The notes under the pieces were generated by a model. It was given only the letters and a program-made list of their open reading frames with translations. It was not told the DNA's origin and made no database searches. The position numbers and the translations under genes were made by a program. Below are positions 33,946 to 46,480 of a DNA stretch of 64,000 bases, piece by piece. How positions within the stretch are numbered: the stretch's first letter is position 1; each line of letters starts with the position of its first letter. Source of the stretch: Bedellia somnulentella (lineage: Eukaryota; Arthropoda; Insecta; Lepidoptera; Bedelliidae); assembly GCA_963576735.1 (NCBI GenBank), contig OY755170.1, positions 27,822,875 through 27,886,874 of the forward strand, written 5' to 3'.

Positions 33946-34659
33946 TGTACCTCCAAATGTGTGAATTGATGGTACTATTTGGTAATGGCAGACATGAAAT
34001 ACATGTTGATCACATCCTCGTTAGTGGGCGCGTTGTCAGTGTAGTGCTGCGTCGCGCACGTCCGGCCGCGACCACCTAATATTATTATTATGCAGCGCAC
34101 CGCTTATTGAATATATATATTTTAGATTCTTTAATTATTGTTTTTAATTTTCCTATTGGTTTATTTTGGTGTTAAATTCAAATCTTATCCCTTGTAATTC
34201 GCCATTTGTGTCTCGATTACTAGATTCATAAATTATGATTTGCCTTGATTTTAATGCCATACATTTCTGAAGTGTAGTCAAATAGATCACCAGGTTCTGT
34301 GACATGTTCTATGTGGCCAACGTTATAAAACGATTAAACCTCTCTATTTTGTTCATATGGAACGCACTTTACATAAATCCTTTAGTGTTATATATTCCTA
34401 ACATTTCTAAGCACAACACATAACATAGCCTTTACTATAGCATTCCTCGAAAAATGGGCTAACTGTTTTTGGAGGCTCTCGATTATTCGAAGGAATTAAA
34501 TTTAACAAAGGTGTCTATTAGTTTCCGAAATAGCGCGCTCAAGCAAACAGAATTCAGCTTTATAAGAAAAGTTTACATAAAAAAGCTTAATAGTATCGAT
34601 ACGGACAAGATGGCCTTGCGGTGAGTTAAACATTCGCCATTGCTTTTTATCGGCTTCAG

Positions 34660-34790
34660 TTAATTAACGCTCGCTGGCGGCGGCGGCGGCGGCGGCGGGA
34701 ATGTAAACAATCAGCTTCGATAACAGTTATTGATTTCGCGCCGCGTTCACCGTCGTCACCACATCACGCCCTGTGCGGCCCAATATTACC
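34660..34790. repeat. (GGC)n microsatellite in GC-rich patch
   Basis: About seven to eight GGC units lie at 34677-34700, followed by a CpG-containing patch. It could be an unmethylated regulatory patch; no coding evidence. Confidence 0.7.
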
Positions 34791-34889
34791 AACATTTAAG
34801 TTTTGGGAAAATCAAAATGAGTATCTAAATTGGGCGTGCGGAAAATATATTATCCTTCTTTATAAAATATTTCGTACATTCATGTACTC

Positions 34890-35215
34890 GCCTCATTAGT
34901 TGCCATGCCATAGAGGTAGGCAAAGGTCTATCGTTCGCCAGCGCCACTTTTACGATCCCGGCAAACCTATCGCTTCATTTACATTCAGCAATATTTTCAT
35001 ACATTCTTCTTTATTCTTCATACTTCGGACGCCTGCCTTTTTGAGCACACTCTATTTGGTCTAGGTGTGTCCTCCGTGGTCATCCTTTCTCTTCAGATGT
35101 CTTTCATCAATTTACTGTCATCCATCCTCTCTATGTGCCCAGACCATCTCAACATTCCTTTTTCTATCTTTTTTACAATATCATCTTTCACACCGCATCC
35201 TTCACGAATTACGTC
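34890..35215 (-). mobile_element. L-tatg LINE 3' fragment
   Basis: The + strand matches the antisense of the LINE at 63.1 kb: CTTCATACTTCGGACGCCTG, CACTCTATTTGGTCTAGGTG, ACTGTCATCCATCCTCTCTA, ATCATCTTTCACACCG. The frame is broken. Confidence 0.75.
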
Positions 35216-35519
35216 AAAACTTTGAAACAGTACTAGATGATTTGAAAGACATTAATTATTTTTGCGCAGTTTTATCCCTATATATTTTTATTTTTATTAC
35301 CTTCACGCTGGTGTTACTACAAACGATTTAGTTACAAAGAAAAGTCTACTCGCTTCACTTTGTTAAAAAATATAAAATTAAACTTAATATAATAATAAAA
35401 ATAATCAGTAGAATTCAGAAATAAATTGTTATATTTAAATCGTACATTCTAACGAGTGCAAAAACATGGATGTTATCGTGTTAATTATTTGCAAACGTTG
35501 CTAAGCCGCTTTATTGGTG

Positions 35520-35660
35520 TGTCCTGGCTACTCCTGCCGGCGCCCCCGCGCGCCCCCGCCCGGCGACTCCGGGGGCGGCCAGAACTGCCGACCGCAGACT
35601 GCTCCGGCCCTGGATTCGCTTACCGCGCCGACCACAACCGCTCTTTGTTGGTGCAATCTC
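35520..35660. other. GC-rich island of unknown role
   Basis: A dense GC/CpG patch in AT-rich intron, with open frames on both strands (for example TADCSGPGFAYRADHNRSL on +). No homologous family was recognised and no convincing splice pair was found. An alternative first exon or regulatory patch is possible. Confidence 0.35.
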
Positions 35661-36189
35661 AAATCATTGCATCAACGAAACATTCTTAATTTATTTGTGC
35701 GAGTATGTTCAATGTGCTGAAGGAAAAATTCGTGTTGTTATTGCTGTGATAGGCTGGTCCCGTACCTAAACATCAGATGTTACAATGTGACGTGATATCC
35801 AGAAAAATACTTATTTTTGTAGATATTTGATGGGAACGCTGTGTTTAATTTATTGGAAGTGTTTCGTACCAGTAGAGTGTGCCACGGATGCGCCGCGCTC
35901 TCGACGCCCAATATCATTTCAATTGCAAAAATCTCGAATAACCGTTAAATGTTGAAACGCACAAAAATAACATCCGACCCGAGTTGGCTTGGCGGTGGCG
36001 GCGGCGGTTGCGAAATATTCCCACAATTGAATAATATAAGTGCAAGTTTATCAATTCAAACATTACACCGAACAATCGATATCGAATAACATAAAGCACC
36101 GTCTCTCAGAATTATCACGCCCTCACTCGTCACATTATTATTTGATGATGTTAAACAATTTCGTACATAAATGTTAATGTGTTCACGTG

Positions 36190-36350
36190 AGTTTTCACGC
36201 TAATGAATCCCAGAAAAGGGTAGACAGAGCTTCAGAATTAGAAATTCTATAGCCATTTCTAGCAGTTGAGTAGGTAAAGGTTTGTAAAATAAAAGTTGGT
36301 GGTAATGGTTGGGTTTCCAACCTAATCGACCGCCCTACAAAAAACTATTT
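36190..36350 (-). mobile_element. SINE copy (family S-tatg), degenerate
   Basis: The + strand shows GGGTAGACAGAGCTTCAGAA, GTTGGTGGTAATGGTTGGGT and TTTCCAACCTAATCGACCGCC, the same order as the other copies. Confidence 0.6.
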
Positions 36351-37326
36351 CGTTAGATTTAATTGAATGTGATCGTTCGTAACAATAATAATTAGATACA
36401 CTATCTATCAGTATATTAAACGGTATATTAGGATGTACTCCCATTGCTTTAGTAGGATTTTAACAAAATATGTACACTGCCGTTTCCGAAATGGCTACAA
36501 TATAATTATTTGTTAGCTGCAATCGTTTACCCCCATGGAAACGAAAAGAGTGAGTATATTTATGTTTTTAATATCCTTGAGTTTGAGAATTCGTATGTAC
36601 TCTGCCCATAGAGACTCTGCCAATCATTTTATATTTCATTTTGGATTGATATTTGGGTATAGGATACAATGGGAACAGTCTGAGTGTAATTTGTATAACG
36701 CTAGAATTTTTACATGCCTTGTGTCGATGATGATAAGTGAAGTAGATTACTTTGTGTAAGGTCTAGTCCTTGTGCGGCTTTAATGAATCTGGTCAATGAA
36801 ACAAAACGATTACAATAACAAGGAGCATATAAGCAAATCGCAAATTGAAGCCCGCCGACACCAATCACGAGTAGTTGAGTTGGATGTGGATGACGTCATC
36901 GCATCGCTCGACGAGTGTGCAAACTGTTACAACCGCGCGCACTAACAGCTGCGCTGGACGCGATCGCACAGCCCGTAGCTCGCCGCTATTTGATAACGTG
37001 GTCAGGACGCCCCGTCAACTATACGTATCCTAGAAGTAATGTCATACAACTTATTCACACCCGACTGCCCAAACCGAGCGACGTGTCCATTGTTTTCCTT
37101 CGAGTATATGCTCCTTAATTACTGAACATATTAAATATATTAATTTAAAGAGCGTCACGCGAGCTCCGAGCAGCCTTGGACCCCGATACAAGCGAGCCGT
37201 ACTGAGCATAAATCAACTAAACTATTAATATCCCTTGTCTAAACTTGTTGTAATATTATATTTTTCTAATTGGAACCAAACGATTCCGCTCACAATGCTA
37301 CATGAATAACTTAAACGTAAGAAGTG

Positions 37327-37575
37327 CATACATACATATACTCACGGCTATTAATCCCTTAACGGGGTAGCCAGAGCTTTGGAGTGAGAAATTCCTCAGC
37401 CACTTTTGGAAGTTGATTGGGGAAAATGATGGTATAATAAATGATTTTGGTGACGGGTCTCCAACCACATCGCCCAAAAATCACTTAACAAGCCCCTATA
37501 CCCTTAGTCGCCTCTTACTATCACCCACGGGTAGAAATGGGGTATTGTTATTCTAAGCCGACATGACACGGCCTA
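37327..37575 (-). mobile_element. SINE copy (family S-tatg), full length
   Basis: On the + strand, CATACATACATATACTCACGG to TTCTAAGCCGACATGACACG. It is very close to the copies at 21643 and 39102. Confidence 0.88.
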
Positions 37576-37934
37576 CTAAAAGTGTATACGAGTATATGAT
37601 TAATTCCGTATATGGCACATGATTAGTTCCGTATGTCAGACGTGCCAGTCTCATTAACATTATGCGGAGCATGTCTCCCGGTATGGGGTATGGATATCAT
37701 AGGCTAGATTCAATTCGGGAATACAGGCCTACTGTATTAAGTGGGAGGAAACCCAGTACCCTGTTGCGGAGCAATCTATCAAGGTTTTGTGAGTTTAGTG
37801 CGGGTTGATTGTAACAAGAACCAACAGTATAAATACACTTATTAATAAGACGATTTTTTTTTATTCTATTACTTTATATCCGTTTACAATCCCACATTGG
37901 TTATCTCATTTGCATTTGTAATTTAACATCATCT

Positions 37935-38330
37935 ATTTATATAAAAGGCAAAACTAACAGACTGTCTTAGAATCAACGCACAGCTGAAACCACTTCCTTT
38001 TGTTTTTGTTTGCACTAAAAATAAGTTTTAGAGATACCACCTCTAAGGGGGTTAAATAAGGGTATGAAGTTTATATGTTACCGCTTTAAGTATGGACTAA
38101 CAAGTTGTTATATCAGTTTACAATTACAAATTTCAACTGTTGGTGTATGGGAAGGGAAACATTTATTTCCCTAAAAGGGTAAGGATTAAATGGAAGTTTT
38201 CTCATTTCTTTACCTAGAAATAAAAAAATAGAAATAGGGGTTAATTTCATAACATTAGTAAGCAATTCAAAGGGATTTCAAAAAACCATCCCTTAATGGG
38301 ATAAAATTGGTATTTGACTTTTAGAGGATT
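37935..38330 (+). mobile_element. degenerate dispersed element
   Basis: ATAAAAGGCAAAACTAACAG, ATCAACGCACAGCTGAAACC and later AAAAGGGTAAG blocks resemble a widespread lepidopteran element with the ATCAACGCACAGC motif. No ends were identified. Confidence 0.35.
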
Positions 38331-38427
38331 TTTTTTCGTCTGTGGACTTAGCAGTATGAAAATTGGTTTAAAATAAATTATGTAGGTAGGAGAGACAAAA
38401 TTTTAAATGTAATAGAGGGTATATTTT

Positions 38428-39025
38428 GGGGGGCGTCCATAAATTACGTGAGGTGTTTTGTTTAATTTTTTGTCCCTCCCTCGCCTCCCCCCTTGGTGAG
38501 ATGTCGTGAGATTTTATACAAACCCCTCCCCCATCACGTGAGACGTGAGATTTTTGAGAATGTGTGTTTCTTACGTGTGTGTGTGTACCGTAAATTTGGC
38601 CAACATTGAGCTATTAAAAGAAGAAAAAAGCATGTATGAAAAGATTAATGGATGTAAATGTTTGCAGGGTCGCACACAGTGGCAATCGATAGTCTCTGCC
38701 TACGCCAATGGGAAATAATAGTGTGAGTATATGTATGTATGTATCGAGCTATTTGGTATAAAATAAATATGGTGGTTTGACATTCATTATGGTCTTTTGA
38801 ATAAGAGAATAATCTTAATCGTATTACGATGACGCTGAAGATTAAATCTTGAGTGTGTACAATTTCGATTGAATGGATCAAAAAAGTATATAATTTTTTA
38901 TCAATCAGGATAAAAATTGCGTGATATTTGTAGAGACCCCCCCTCTCCCCAACGTGAGATTAGATGAGATTTGACTCGACCCCCTCCCCCTCTAAATCAC
39001 CTCGCGTAATTTATGGATGCCCCCT
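38428..39025. mobile_element. MITE with GGGGGCGTCCATAAATTACG termini
   Basis: The left end GGGGGGCGTCCATAAATTACG and right end CGCGTAATTTATGGATGCCCCC are inverted copies. Similarity extends inward over about 90 bp through GTGAGAT- and CCCTCCCCC-rich segments. No transposase frame. A LINE fragment lies inside (38605-38745). Confidence 0.82.
38605..38745 (+). mobile_element. L-tatg LINE 3' fragment inside the MITE
   Basis: AGCATGTATGAAAAGATTAATGG-type coding remnant, then GTGGCAATCGATAGTCTCTG, CTACGCCAATGGGAAATAAT and the tail GTGAGTATATGTATGTATGT. Confidence 0.8.
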
Positions 39026-39101
39026 TGGTTATTTTTTTTTAATTACGCTTAAGCTACAGAAATGGTTTTGATGAAATAAGATACTTTATATTGGCAGTTC
39101 A

Positions 39102-39352
39102 TATACATACATACTTACTCACGGCTATAAATACTTAGAAGGGGTAGCCAGAGCTAAGGAAATAAAATTTTCTCAGCTAGCTTAGGAAAGTTGAGTGGAG
39201 AAAAGATGGTAAAATAAAGGTTGTTGGTCATGGGTCTCCAACCGCATCGCCCAAAAATCCGTTAAAAGCCTCAAACCGTTAGTCGTCTCTTACGTACACC
39301 CACCAGAAGAAATGGGATAGTGCTATTCTAAGCCGACACTACACATAAAATT
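39102..39352 (-). mobile_element. SINE copy (family S-tatg)
   Basis: On the + strand, CATACATACTTACTCACGGC to TATTCTAAGCCGACACTACA, with the core GGGTCTCCAACCGCATCGCCC. Confidence 0.87.
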
Positions 39353-40539
39353 GAATTCACTTCAGTCACGTGAACGAGGTTGCGCGGGTCAACTCGTTAC
39401 AAATATATTAGTGGTTAGTAAGTAGTTATTTGGTTCGATATTGAGTTAATTTTACTCTAAATAACTTTCACTTACACAACTGGAGGAGTGGAGTGGAGAT
39501 TGGAGTGTTCTCAATTCGACCCGTATAATTTTTTCTTTTTTTATGTTTGTTAACCGATTACTCCGCCATTTATGATTGATTTTGATTATTTTTTTGTTAT
39601 TATTTTAAAAGGGTAATTCGGATTCTCATTTCTTAAAAATAGCAATGAAGATGCTTGCTGCTTTGAATTGTAGTTGTATTTGTTGAGGTACAGTTGTGAT
39701 AGTTCGCACCGAGCAGGTGTGCATCGATAGTTGGTGTCTGAGCGTGACCCGTGGAATGTGCGCTGTTCATTATTTTATTTGTGTCACAATAGAAAACATT
39801 GTATTATTTTTCCGCTAATTTTACACTTCCATTTTCCTTATAACCTTGGATCGGTCTGATAAGGAACACTGCAGCCCCTCGGAGGAAACCGAGGCCAATC
39901 CTTGTTTGACTACGGTTATCTTCTCTGTTAGGAGCTCATTTCTCTGGAATATTTTGCTCAGTTTTTGGAATTCATCCCTGTTGTCCATGCGATAATGAAT
40001 ATTGGGTGTAAAGTAACCTTAACCGGATTCAGTTCCGCTGCTAATAAAAGATATCCACTGGTCTGTCGCTGATGGCACCTTTGCACCTTTTTTCGACGAG
40101 AAACGTGGACACGTGGCGGACGCCATGGACCATCATAAGTTATAACTTTTTGTAGTATTAAATAACACCTCATCGTAGTCATGTCTCTAATCCCGATAAG
40201 AAGAATCCAAGGCTTTGCAGTCAACGAATTACCTTCGTCTTTTTGAAGTTTGGAGTTAAAATGAAAAAAATATAAATGTTCGTGGTGATGGTGGGTCTCC
40301 GAGTGCACCTTACAACTTATATTTAAATCCTTGCAGTCGTAGACCGCATCGATACTCGCAAAAACGGCACAAATTGTAACAAAGTGTAAACGATATTCAG
40401 TAATTAAGTGTTTGTTCGATCGCTCATCTCTAAGAATTAATTACCATTAACTTTGATTCGTCATTTATATCTGTTCTAAAACAGTGTTACAGTCACGATG
40501 GAAAGATATCGTGAGCTGTCGTAGGAAACTGGTGCTAAT

Positions 40540-40640
40540 TGCATCGGGGCGGGGCGGGGCGGGGTGCGCTCGCGTTGAGATTAGTCTCGTCTCGTGACGC
40601 GACCACTAGTTTGCCGCCGCCGCCGCCGCCGCACCGCTAT
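40540..40640. other. GC-rich island with GGGGC and CCG repeats
   Basis: A (GGGGC)n run at about 40546-40565 is followed by (GCC)n at 40613-40632. A - strand frame would encode a polyalanine start but has no other support. Confidence 0.6.
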
Positions 40641-41339
40641 TATGTAACCAATGGCTAAACGTATGCCGTCCTCTGGACAAGTCTCCGCCACCATTGAACG
40701 TTTCACACTTTTTTAACGGCCTCAAACAACACCTTTGTATAAATTCATGGATTTTATTTATAATTATTGCTAATGCTGGTCTCCAAATTATCATGGGTAG
40801 TTGAGTATAGTTCAATAAATACAATAACGATGCACAAAAGTACCGGTACACCGTATACTCGAGAAGGCAGGCAAAAAGTTAGTACCTATAACAGCTTGTC
40901 ATGAAATTTGTATAATATTCAGAACGAAATAGTATAAGTAAAAGTAACGTTTACAGAAAAGTTTGAACAACTTTAAGAGTATACTATCATAACAATAGAG
41001 TCAACTGTTAAACTCTGTTTTCTATTTAATGTATTAAAGTAAGCTCATATAATTAAGAGAACGCGGACCAATTGAGAATAACTTATTTACGCCAGTTATA
41101 TAAACTGTATAAAAACGTATTGCTCGCAATTCACGCTATTGCTGCGATGGCGCTAAAACATTTAGTGGATTGCAGTTTCATATTTGCATACTTTGGGATA
41201 TTGGCACCTTTCAAAACCGAAGTTGTACCTCTAGAGTCAGCCTCTTTACACATTCTCTAAAATAATATATTATTATGATTATGACGTATTACTTTTTAAG
41301 ATACATGTTTTGGCTTTACATTCCTTTATTTGGTGGGCG

Positions 41340-41640
41340 TACCAGCCATCACGCTATTAGTCGTTGGTCTGGCGAACAGCACCAGGCCGGCATAGTAGTG
41401 GCGTGCACTATGGCCCAATCCCCATATTTAGAGTAGATTCGCGCCCTCCGGCGGGACACTGTCCTGTCTGCGGTGGACGTGTCGGTAGTGGGCTGGTAGA
41501 AGTGAGGCGCGGCCGGTAAAAGTGAAACTGCCGCCGCCGCCGCCTCCCGTGACGCCACGCATTCCGCACCGCTAACATAACATCCACTGCGAACAATGAC
41601 CACTCAGTGTGTGTGTGTGCTGTGGACCGCTGCGAGTATC
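41340..41640. other. GC-rich island
   Basis: A CpG-rich patch with a GCCGCCGCCGCCGCC run near 41530. Open frames on the - strand are compositional. A promoter or enhancer patch inside PLXDC intron 2 is possible; nothing decisive. Confidence 0.35.
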
Positions 41641-42959
41641 ATCAACGCCGGACATCCAATTTTGTTAGAATAAGCTTCTTAATAAAAATATAAATTAATG
41701 ATCAAATACAGAAAAATATTTTTTGTGATCAGATAGTACAAAGGTTTCTGTGGGAAACCTGCAAACCAAACAATAATCGATTAGTAAAGTTATACAAGAA
41801 GTTCAATAAATAAATAAAAATAAATATACAGGATACATGCTGATTTAGTTTAAAACTGAGTGAACGCCATACTGTCCAAGCAAAACGTTGGTACTCTGAA
41901 CTTCAGGTGACAATGTCAAATGATGTTCAGAAGTATTATTACCTCTGCCAACCCCTTCGGGGACATTGTGCGTGAACGTTTGAGTCTTTGAGAGTGAACG
42001 CCACTCAGAACTGTGACGTCGACGTCCCGCGCCTGCTAGCAAATGTACGAAAATGATGAGTAACAAGAGTCATGTACATCATAATTACAGCCACCACGAC
42101 GACAGCCGGCTACAGTCCGCTCAACTCCGCTCGCTGCCTGCCGCGGCGCGGCGGTTGCAACGGGTGCTACCCTTGTACGGTGTACTATTTAATTACTACT
42201 AATGGACTGTAATGATGATTAATAATACCTCGCAATAGGTATAAAGATTATTGATTAATTGACTTACTCGTTTTTTAATGGTGTGAAAATGACAGTTGCT
42301 GGGATCCATCATATGATATCTAGCATTTGTTTTGTCAGTTAGGTTTTATCGCACCGTACACACACCTAAACGTATCTTTGTCACACAAATACAACTGTAT
42401 ATCGTGTATTAAGGTTCGATTCATAACGTCGTCGTTTCATAACAACCTGTTGAGCTAATACGAACACATCGCCTTTAATTCCGCACAACGAGACTTAAAT
42501 TCGCGCCGATGTATTGCCATGTAGACAAATATTTTCAGAAGAATTTACACTCGATGCTAGCCATGTTGTAATAGCAGTTTTTAACTGTGGTGCAATTACT
42601 TATAAATGAGTGGAAATAAACAACCATGAAATTCTTAGGCTCGTAAAATACTACTACTATATAAGATATGCCAGATCTCTTCCTAGCATTTAAACAAAAG
42701 GCGCTACGTTTCAGAAAATATCCTACGTATAAAAATCTGTTAAAACCTAGCCTAGCCTCGATAAATCTAAATCTACCGAAATCTAGACTAAGTCGTGTCA
42801 AGCCGAAGGTTCTCTACTGAGATTTCTTTATAATTATAGATCTTTATTTAAAGCGACAGGGCTCATATTTTTTGTAACAACACTTATCAACTATGTCAGG
42901 TAGCTTAAAACTACTTAAACTACTTTTACCTAACTATTAAATTTACTTTGGAGGCTAAT

Positions 42960-43290
42960 ATGTACAATGCCTAATATAAGGCGAATCCACCTTATCCGCA
43001 ATAGCTTGTAGGATGTTGTTGGGGCTGGGACGCACCCTCTGCAGAAGGGAGGCGGGCGGGCTCGCCTGGTGGCGTAGAAGCACGCTACTCGCGCTTCGGT
43101 AAACTTGCCTGATGCGCTGCAGAAGCGGGGCAGCCCCATCAACACCCTGAAAGCATCGTTATGCTGCACTCAAAATGCATGATACTGCCGCTTCGTATGA
43201 TTAGACCATAGAACGCATGTGCAAAGTGAAGTGCAGTAGGCCCTGGATTAATGATATATGACTGGCCGTGTACTTGTACCCACTAACGTA
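42960..43290 (-). mobile_element. LINE C-terminal fragment (jockey/CR1-like)
   Basis: The - strand frame contains QHNDAFRVLMGLPRFCSASG, then a degenerate Arg-rich tail. The xNDAFRxLxxLPRxCSAS motif lies at the C-terminus of reverse transcriptases of several lepidopteran LINEs. The block is short, with upstream remnants to about 43290. Confidence 0.7.
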
Positions 43291-44013
43291 TAAAGAATAA
43301 ATGTTCGAGTTAAATAAAGTAAATCAGCCGATTTTTATGTACCACTAGTAGAAGTGGGCTTTATTATATATTTAATACAGCTGAGACCAGCTGAGCTTAA
43401 TTTAATTCATCAGATACGGCAGACCTTCGATTTTTGACATCAGATGAAGTGGCTCACCGAGTTAAATTATTTTTTGTTAAGGCGGTATATCGATATCTCT
43501 TATTATAATATAATAGTTTGGATGGCCTCTTGTGTTTTCTAATCAAGTTCACCAGGTCTTCCAGATCTTCGATTATCCTAGTTTTTATAGTTCTGCATTT
43601 ATATGGCCATTAAACCCTAACTCTGTACCAAATATCAGCTCTCTGAGTATATGGGAAGTACAAGTTCTATTTTGATGATTATGAGTGAGCGAGTATGTGT
43701 TATAAATGTACAACTTTGCTTTCACTTAACTTCGGATCTAAAAACCTACAGACAGACTTAAAATTTTGGACTTTAAGTATGTGATTATAACTTACTGGAT
43801 GACGATTTCTGCGTTCTGGTCATATCCAAAGGTTCTCAAATAGGGGCCTCAAAGGCAGCGAAATGGTTTCAGTTCAGATGGCAGTGTTTGCTTCGCGCTC
43901 GACTTGGCGCGACAAATATGAACTGTTTATTGCAAGGCATTGGTTATTATTATTAAACAAATGTCATATTAGAATGTGACGTTCAATCGTCGGATTTTTG
44001 CCCAGAGTTTGTC

Positions 44014-44852
44014 TTCCTGGCGACCTATAGGTATAAACTCAATAAAACCATGATGTAAATAAATAAATTTAAAAAAAAACTTGATCTAGCCACTCATAAT
44101 AATGCGACAAACAGTTTTCAAATATATTTGAATGCACTGAGAGCAGACTCAGCATATGTATATGTCGCAACCAACTGGACAAATCAGCCAGCTGACAAAG
44201 CAGCTAGCCGCTTAATTAAACGCCGGCTCCTAGTTAAAAGGCTAGCCCGCTAGTAAAATGAATTGTCGTCACCGAACGTCCAATCACCCGGCTGGTTGAA
44301 TGGTGAGCCCGTTGCGCGTTGGTTTGGGCCGACGTTACATTATTTTTCTGTTAAAATTTGTAGGATAACTGTTTGAAAAAGTTTGAAATTATGGAAATTT
44401 CAATAAATAAATTAATACATAGTTAAAATTAATACATAAGAGAACTTTATATTTTTATATTCATGTTCATTATTAATAAGTCGGTACCTGTTTGTACTTT
44501 TAGTTACTGTGCCAAAGCTTTGTGCTTGTGCCATTTAATTGTTAATATTGTATTAAATGAATATAATTAAAGTATTGCTGACATAAGAAGTACCTGAGCA
44601 AAATATTTTAGTGATAGTCACCCTAGATAACCAGACGGCGATATAACGTTCAGCCAAGTGGTTGGACGTTGTGTTCAACTAAATGGCTGACTGAAGTTTA
44701 GCCCTTTACTAGGAGCCGGCGTTTAATTAAGCGGCTAGCTGCTTTGTCAGCTGGCTGATTTAACCAGTTGGCTGCGACATATACATATAATAAATTTATT
44801 TATTTATATCATGGTTTTATTGAGTTCATACCTATAGGTCGCCAGGAAGACG
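44014..44852. mobile_element. nested inverted structure: ~60-bp outer arms around a MITE
   Basis: The left block 44014-44070 (CTTCCTGGCGACCTATAGG ... AAAACCATGAT) is the inverse of 44788-44850 (ATCATGGTTTT ... CCTATAGGTCGCCAGGAAG). Between the left arm and the MITE lies 44080-44155, which is the inverse of 49680-49745. The right arm continues as a copy of repeat U (44800-45225). The locus is therefore a head-to-head duplication with a MITE at the centre. Confidence 0.75.
44163..44779. mobile_element. 617-bp MITE, 81-bp terminal inverted repeats, TATA target duplication
   Basis: The left end TGTCGCAACCAACTGG and right end CCAGTTGGCTGCGACA are inverse. The arms 44163-44243 and 44699-44779 match closely (AATCAGCCAGCTGAC, TTAATTAAACGCCGGCTCC). 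Imperfect pairing continues inward (ACGTCCAATCACC). It is flanked by TATA on both sides (44159-44162, 44780-44783). No transposase. Confidence 0.88.
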
Positions 44853-45225
44853 AACTAATAGCATAAGTGTTGTTTCTCGCAGTAAAAAAGTTAATTATTC
44901 GTTATTAAGCGAGAAAGAAAGTGATAACAAGGGAGTTTGCGACGAAAAAAGGTTCTCGAGTATTTTGCAAATTACGAAAAAAATGAGCAATATGTTAAAA
45001 AACCGTAGAGTTTGGATCGTATTTCACAGGTCACTCTATTTCTACCACGAATCCATAACGATCTTGGCCAGATCGTTATGGATTCGTGGATGACAAAATC
45101 ATTAAGCGTTATCGAATTTATGATCTGGTCTAATTAAGTTGGCCACATCCTGAAATGTGACTATTTCATGAAATGATCGATGATTTCACGATGTGTTCAA
45201 ATCCACGAAACGGCCACGTCATGTG
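44800..45225 (+). repeat. repeat U, copy 1 (uninterrupted)
   Basis: About 320 bp match 49760-50085 closely. A further part (45130-45220: CTATTTCATGA, GATGTGTTCAAAT) matches 52155-52260 after a gap. It includes a 19-bp perfect hairpin at 45045-45089 and the intact TGATCTGGTC site, which is occupied by a transposon in copy 2. Family unknown. Confidence 0.8.
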
Positions 45226-46359
45226 CATTACAACCTATCCATTGCCGTGAGACTGATAATGTCACAATGTGAGTGTAACAGCACTACGTCATATCAGTTG
45301 TCTATGGTTTGCGAGACACGTTGCTTACTAACTGGTTTGAGTTCCCTACTGAGTTAGTAAGAGAGCGACGGAAAGATAGGGTAGTGCTAACGGTGGCCGA
45401 CCGCACACCAACCAGCGGTTGCACGTCGCTCACTGCTCGCCGAGCATGTATCGCGGCGCGCCGTGACCTCTCGTCGGTGATATCGGATATCGTTCGCGAT
45501 GCACATTCTTATCAATACTATTTTTTTATTTGATATTGCATTATTGAATTGGAACATACGACCTTTGATTAGTTCGTCCCGCGATGAATTGGTCTTTGTT
45601 TGTTTAACGGCTAACGATATCAGCAATGATATTTTCTTGGAATAGCCCGCGTTGTCGTAACAAAGGATACGCTTTTCAATAATTAATTAATTAGAATCAA
45701 TTAGTAAACTGACGCTCCACGACCACGCTGTACCTCGTCCAATAAATGTTTGTTAGTTTAACGGCTAATGATATCAACCATGTTGTTTTATTGAAATAGA
45801 TAGGTAGATAGTTAAATCATTTATTTTTACAACTAGGTAATAACGACAAAATTAAACAAAGACAGAAAGCTAGTTTGCGGTTACAAATGGTAAGCTTTCT
45901 ATTAAGTAATTGCATTGTTTTGAGTCTTGTTTTGTGTATTGTCACTGGCACGATACGATGGGAGCCTGGATAATCCGAGATAACTCTGGGCAAGTGCGCA
46001 ATGTCAAAATAGCACAGTTTCGCAATTTCAATTGAACTTGGTTGGCGTGTGGACGAGGAGGGATTGGGACGTTCCGACGGACGAATGCAGACCAAATCTG
46101 GGCCGCTAGCTCGTACCAACTACGTAGAAACACTTCTATGACTCGAGCGGCTCTAAGTTTTAATTTATTGAGTAAACAAGTTGATTTAGACTTGTTTAAT
46201 ACAAATAACTTATTGTTTAAAGGAAATCTTATTCCTTAATTAATTTCTAATTCCTTAGCTCTGGTTACCCGTGTTACATTTTTTTTATTAATCTTGTTAT
46301 AAAGTTGTTTGTTTTCCTTAAATAAATATATGTTTTTGGTGTGTAGTTAGCTGTGTTGT

Positions 46360-46480
46360 TTCGTCGCGGCGGGGCGGGCGGGGCGGGCGGCGGCGTATTA
46401 ATAGTGCGGGGTATCTGCGCGCGGCCGTTGACCGGCCGCCGCCGCCGCCGCCCGCCGCTACCAAGCTGCTCTATCTCCGC
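46360..46480. other. GC-rich island with GGGGCGGGCG and CCG runs
   Basis: GCGGGGCGGGCGGGGCGGGC at about 46370-46390 and CCGCCGCCGCCGCC near 46438. Strong strand asymmetry flips across the patch. Function unknown. Confidence 0.5.

Noticed and set aside
39958..40308. 116-codon - strand frame
   Set aside because: No motif, no splice context and no codon bias were evident; probably chance.
45309..45626. Small frames on both strands in a GC-rich patch
   Set aside because: Open on both strands because of composition; no homologous family was recognised.
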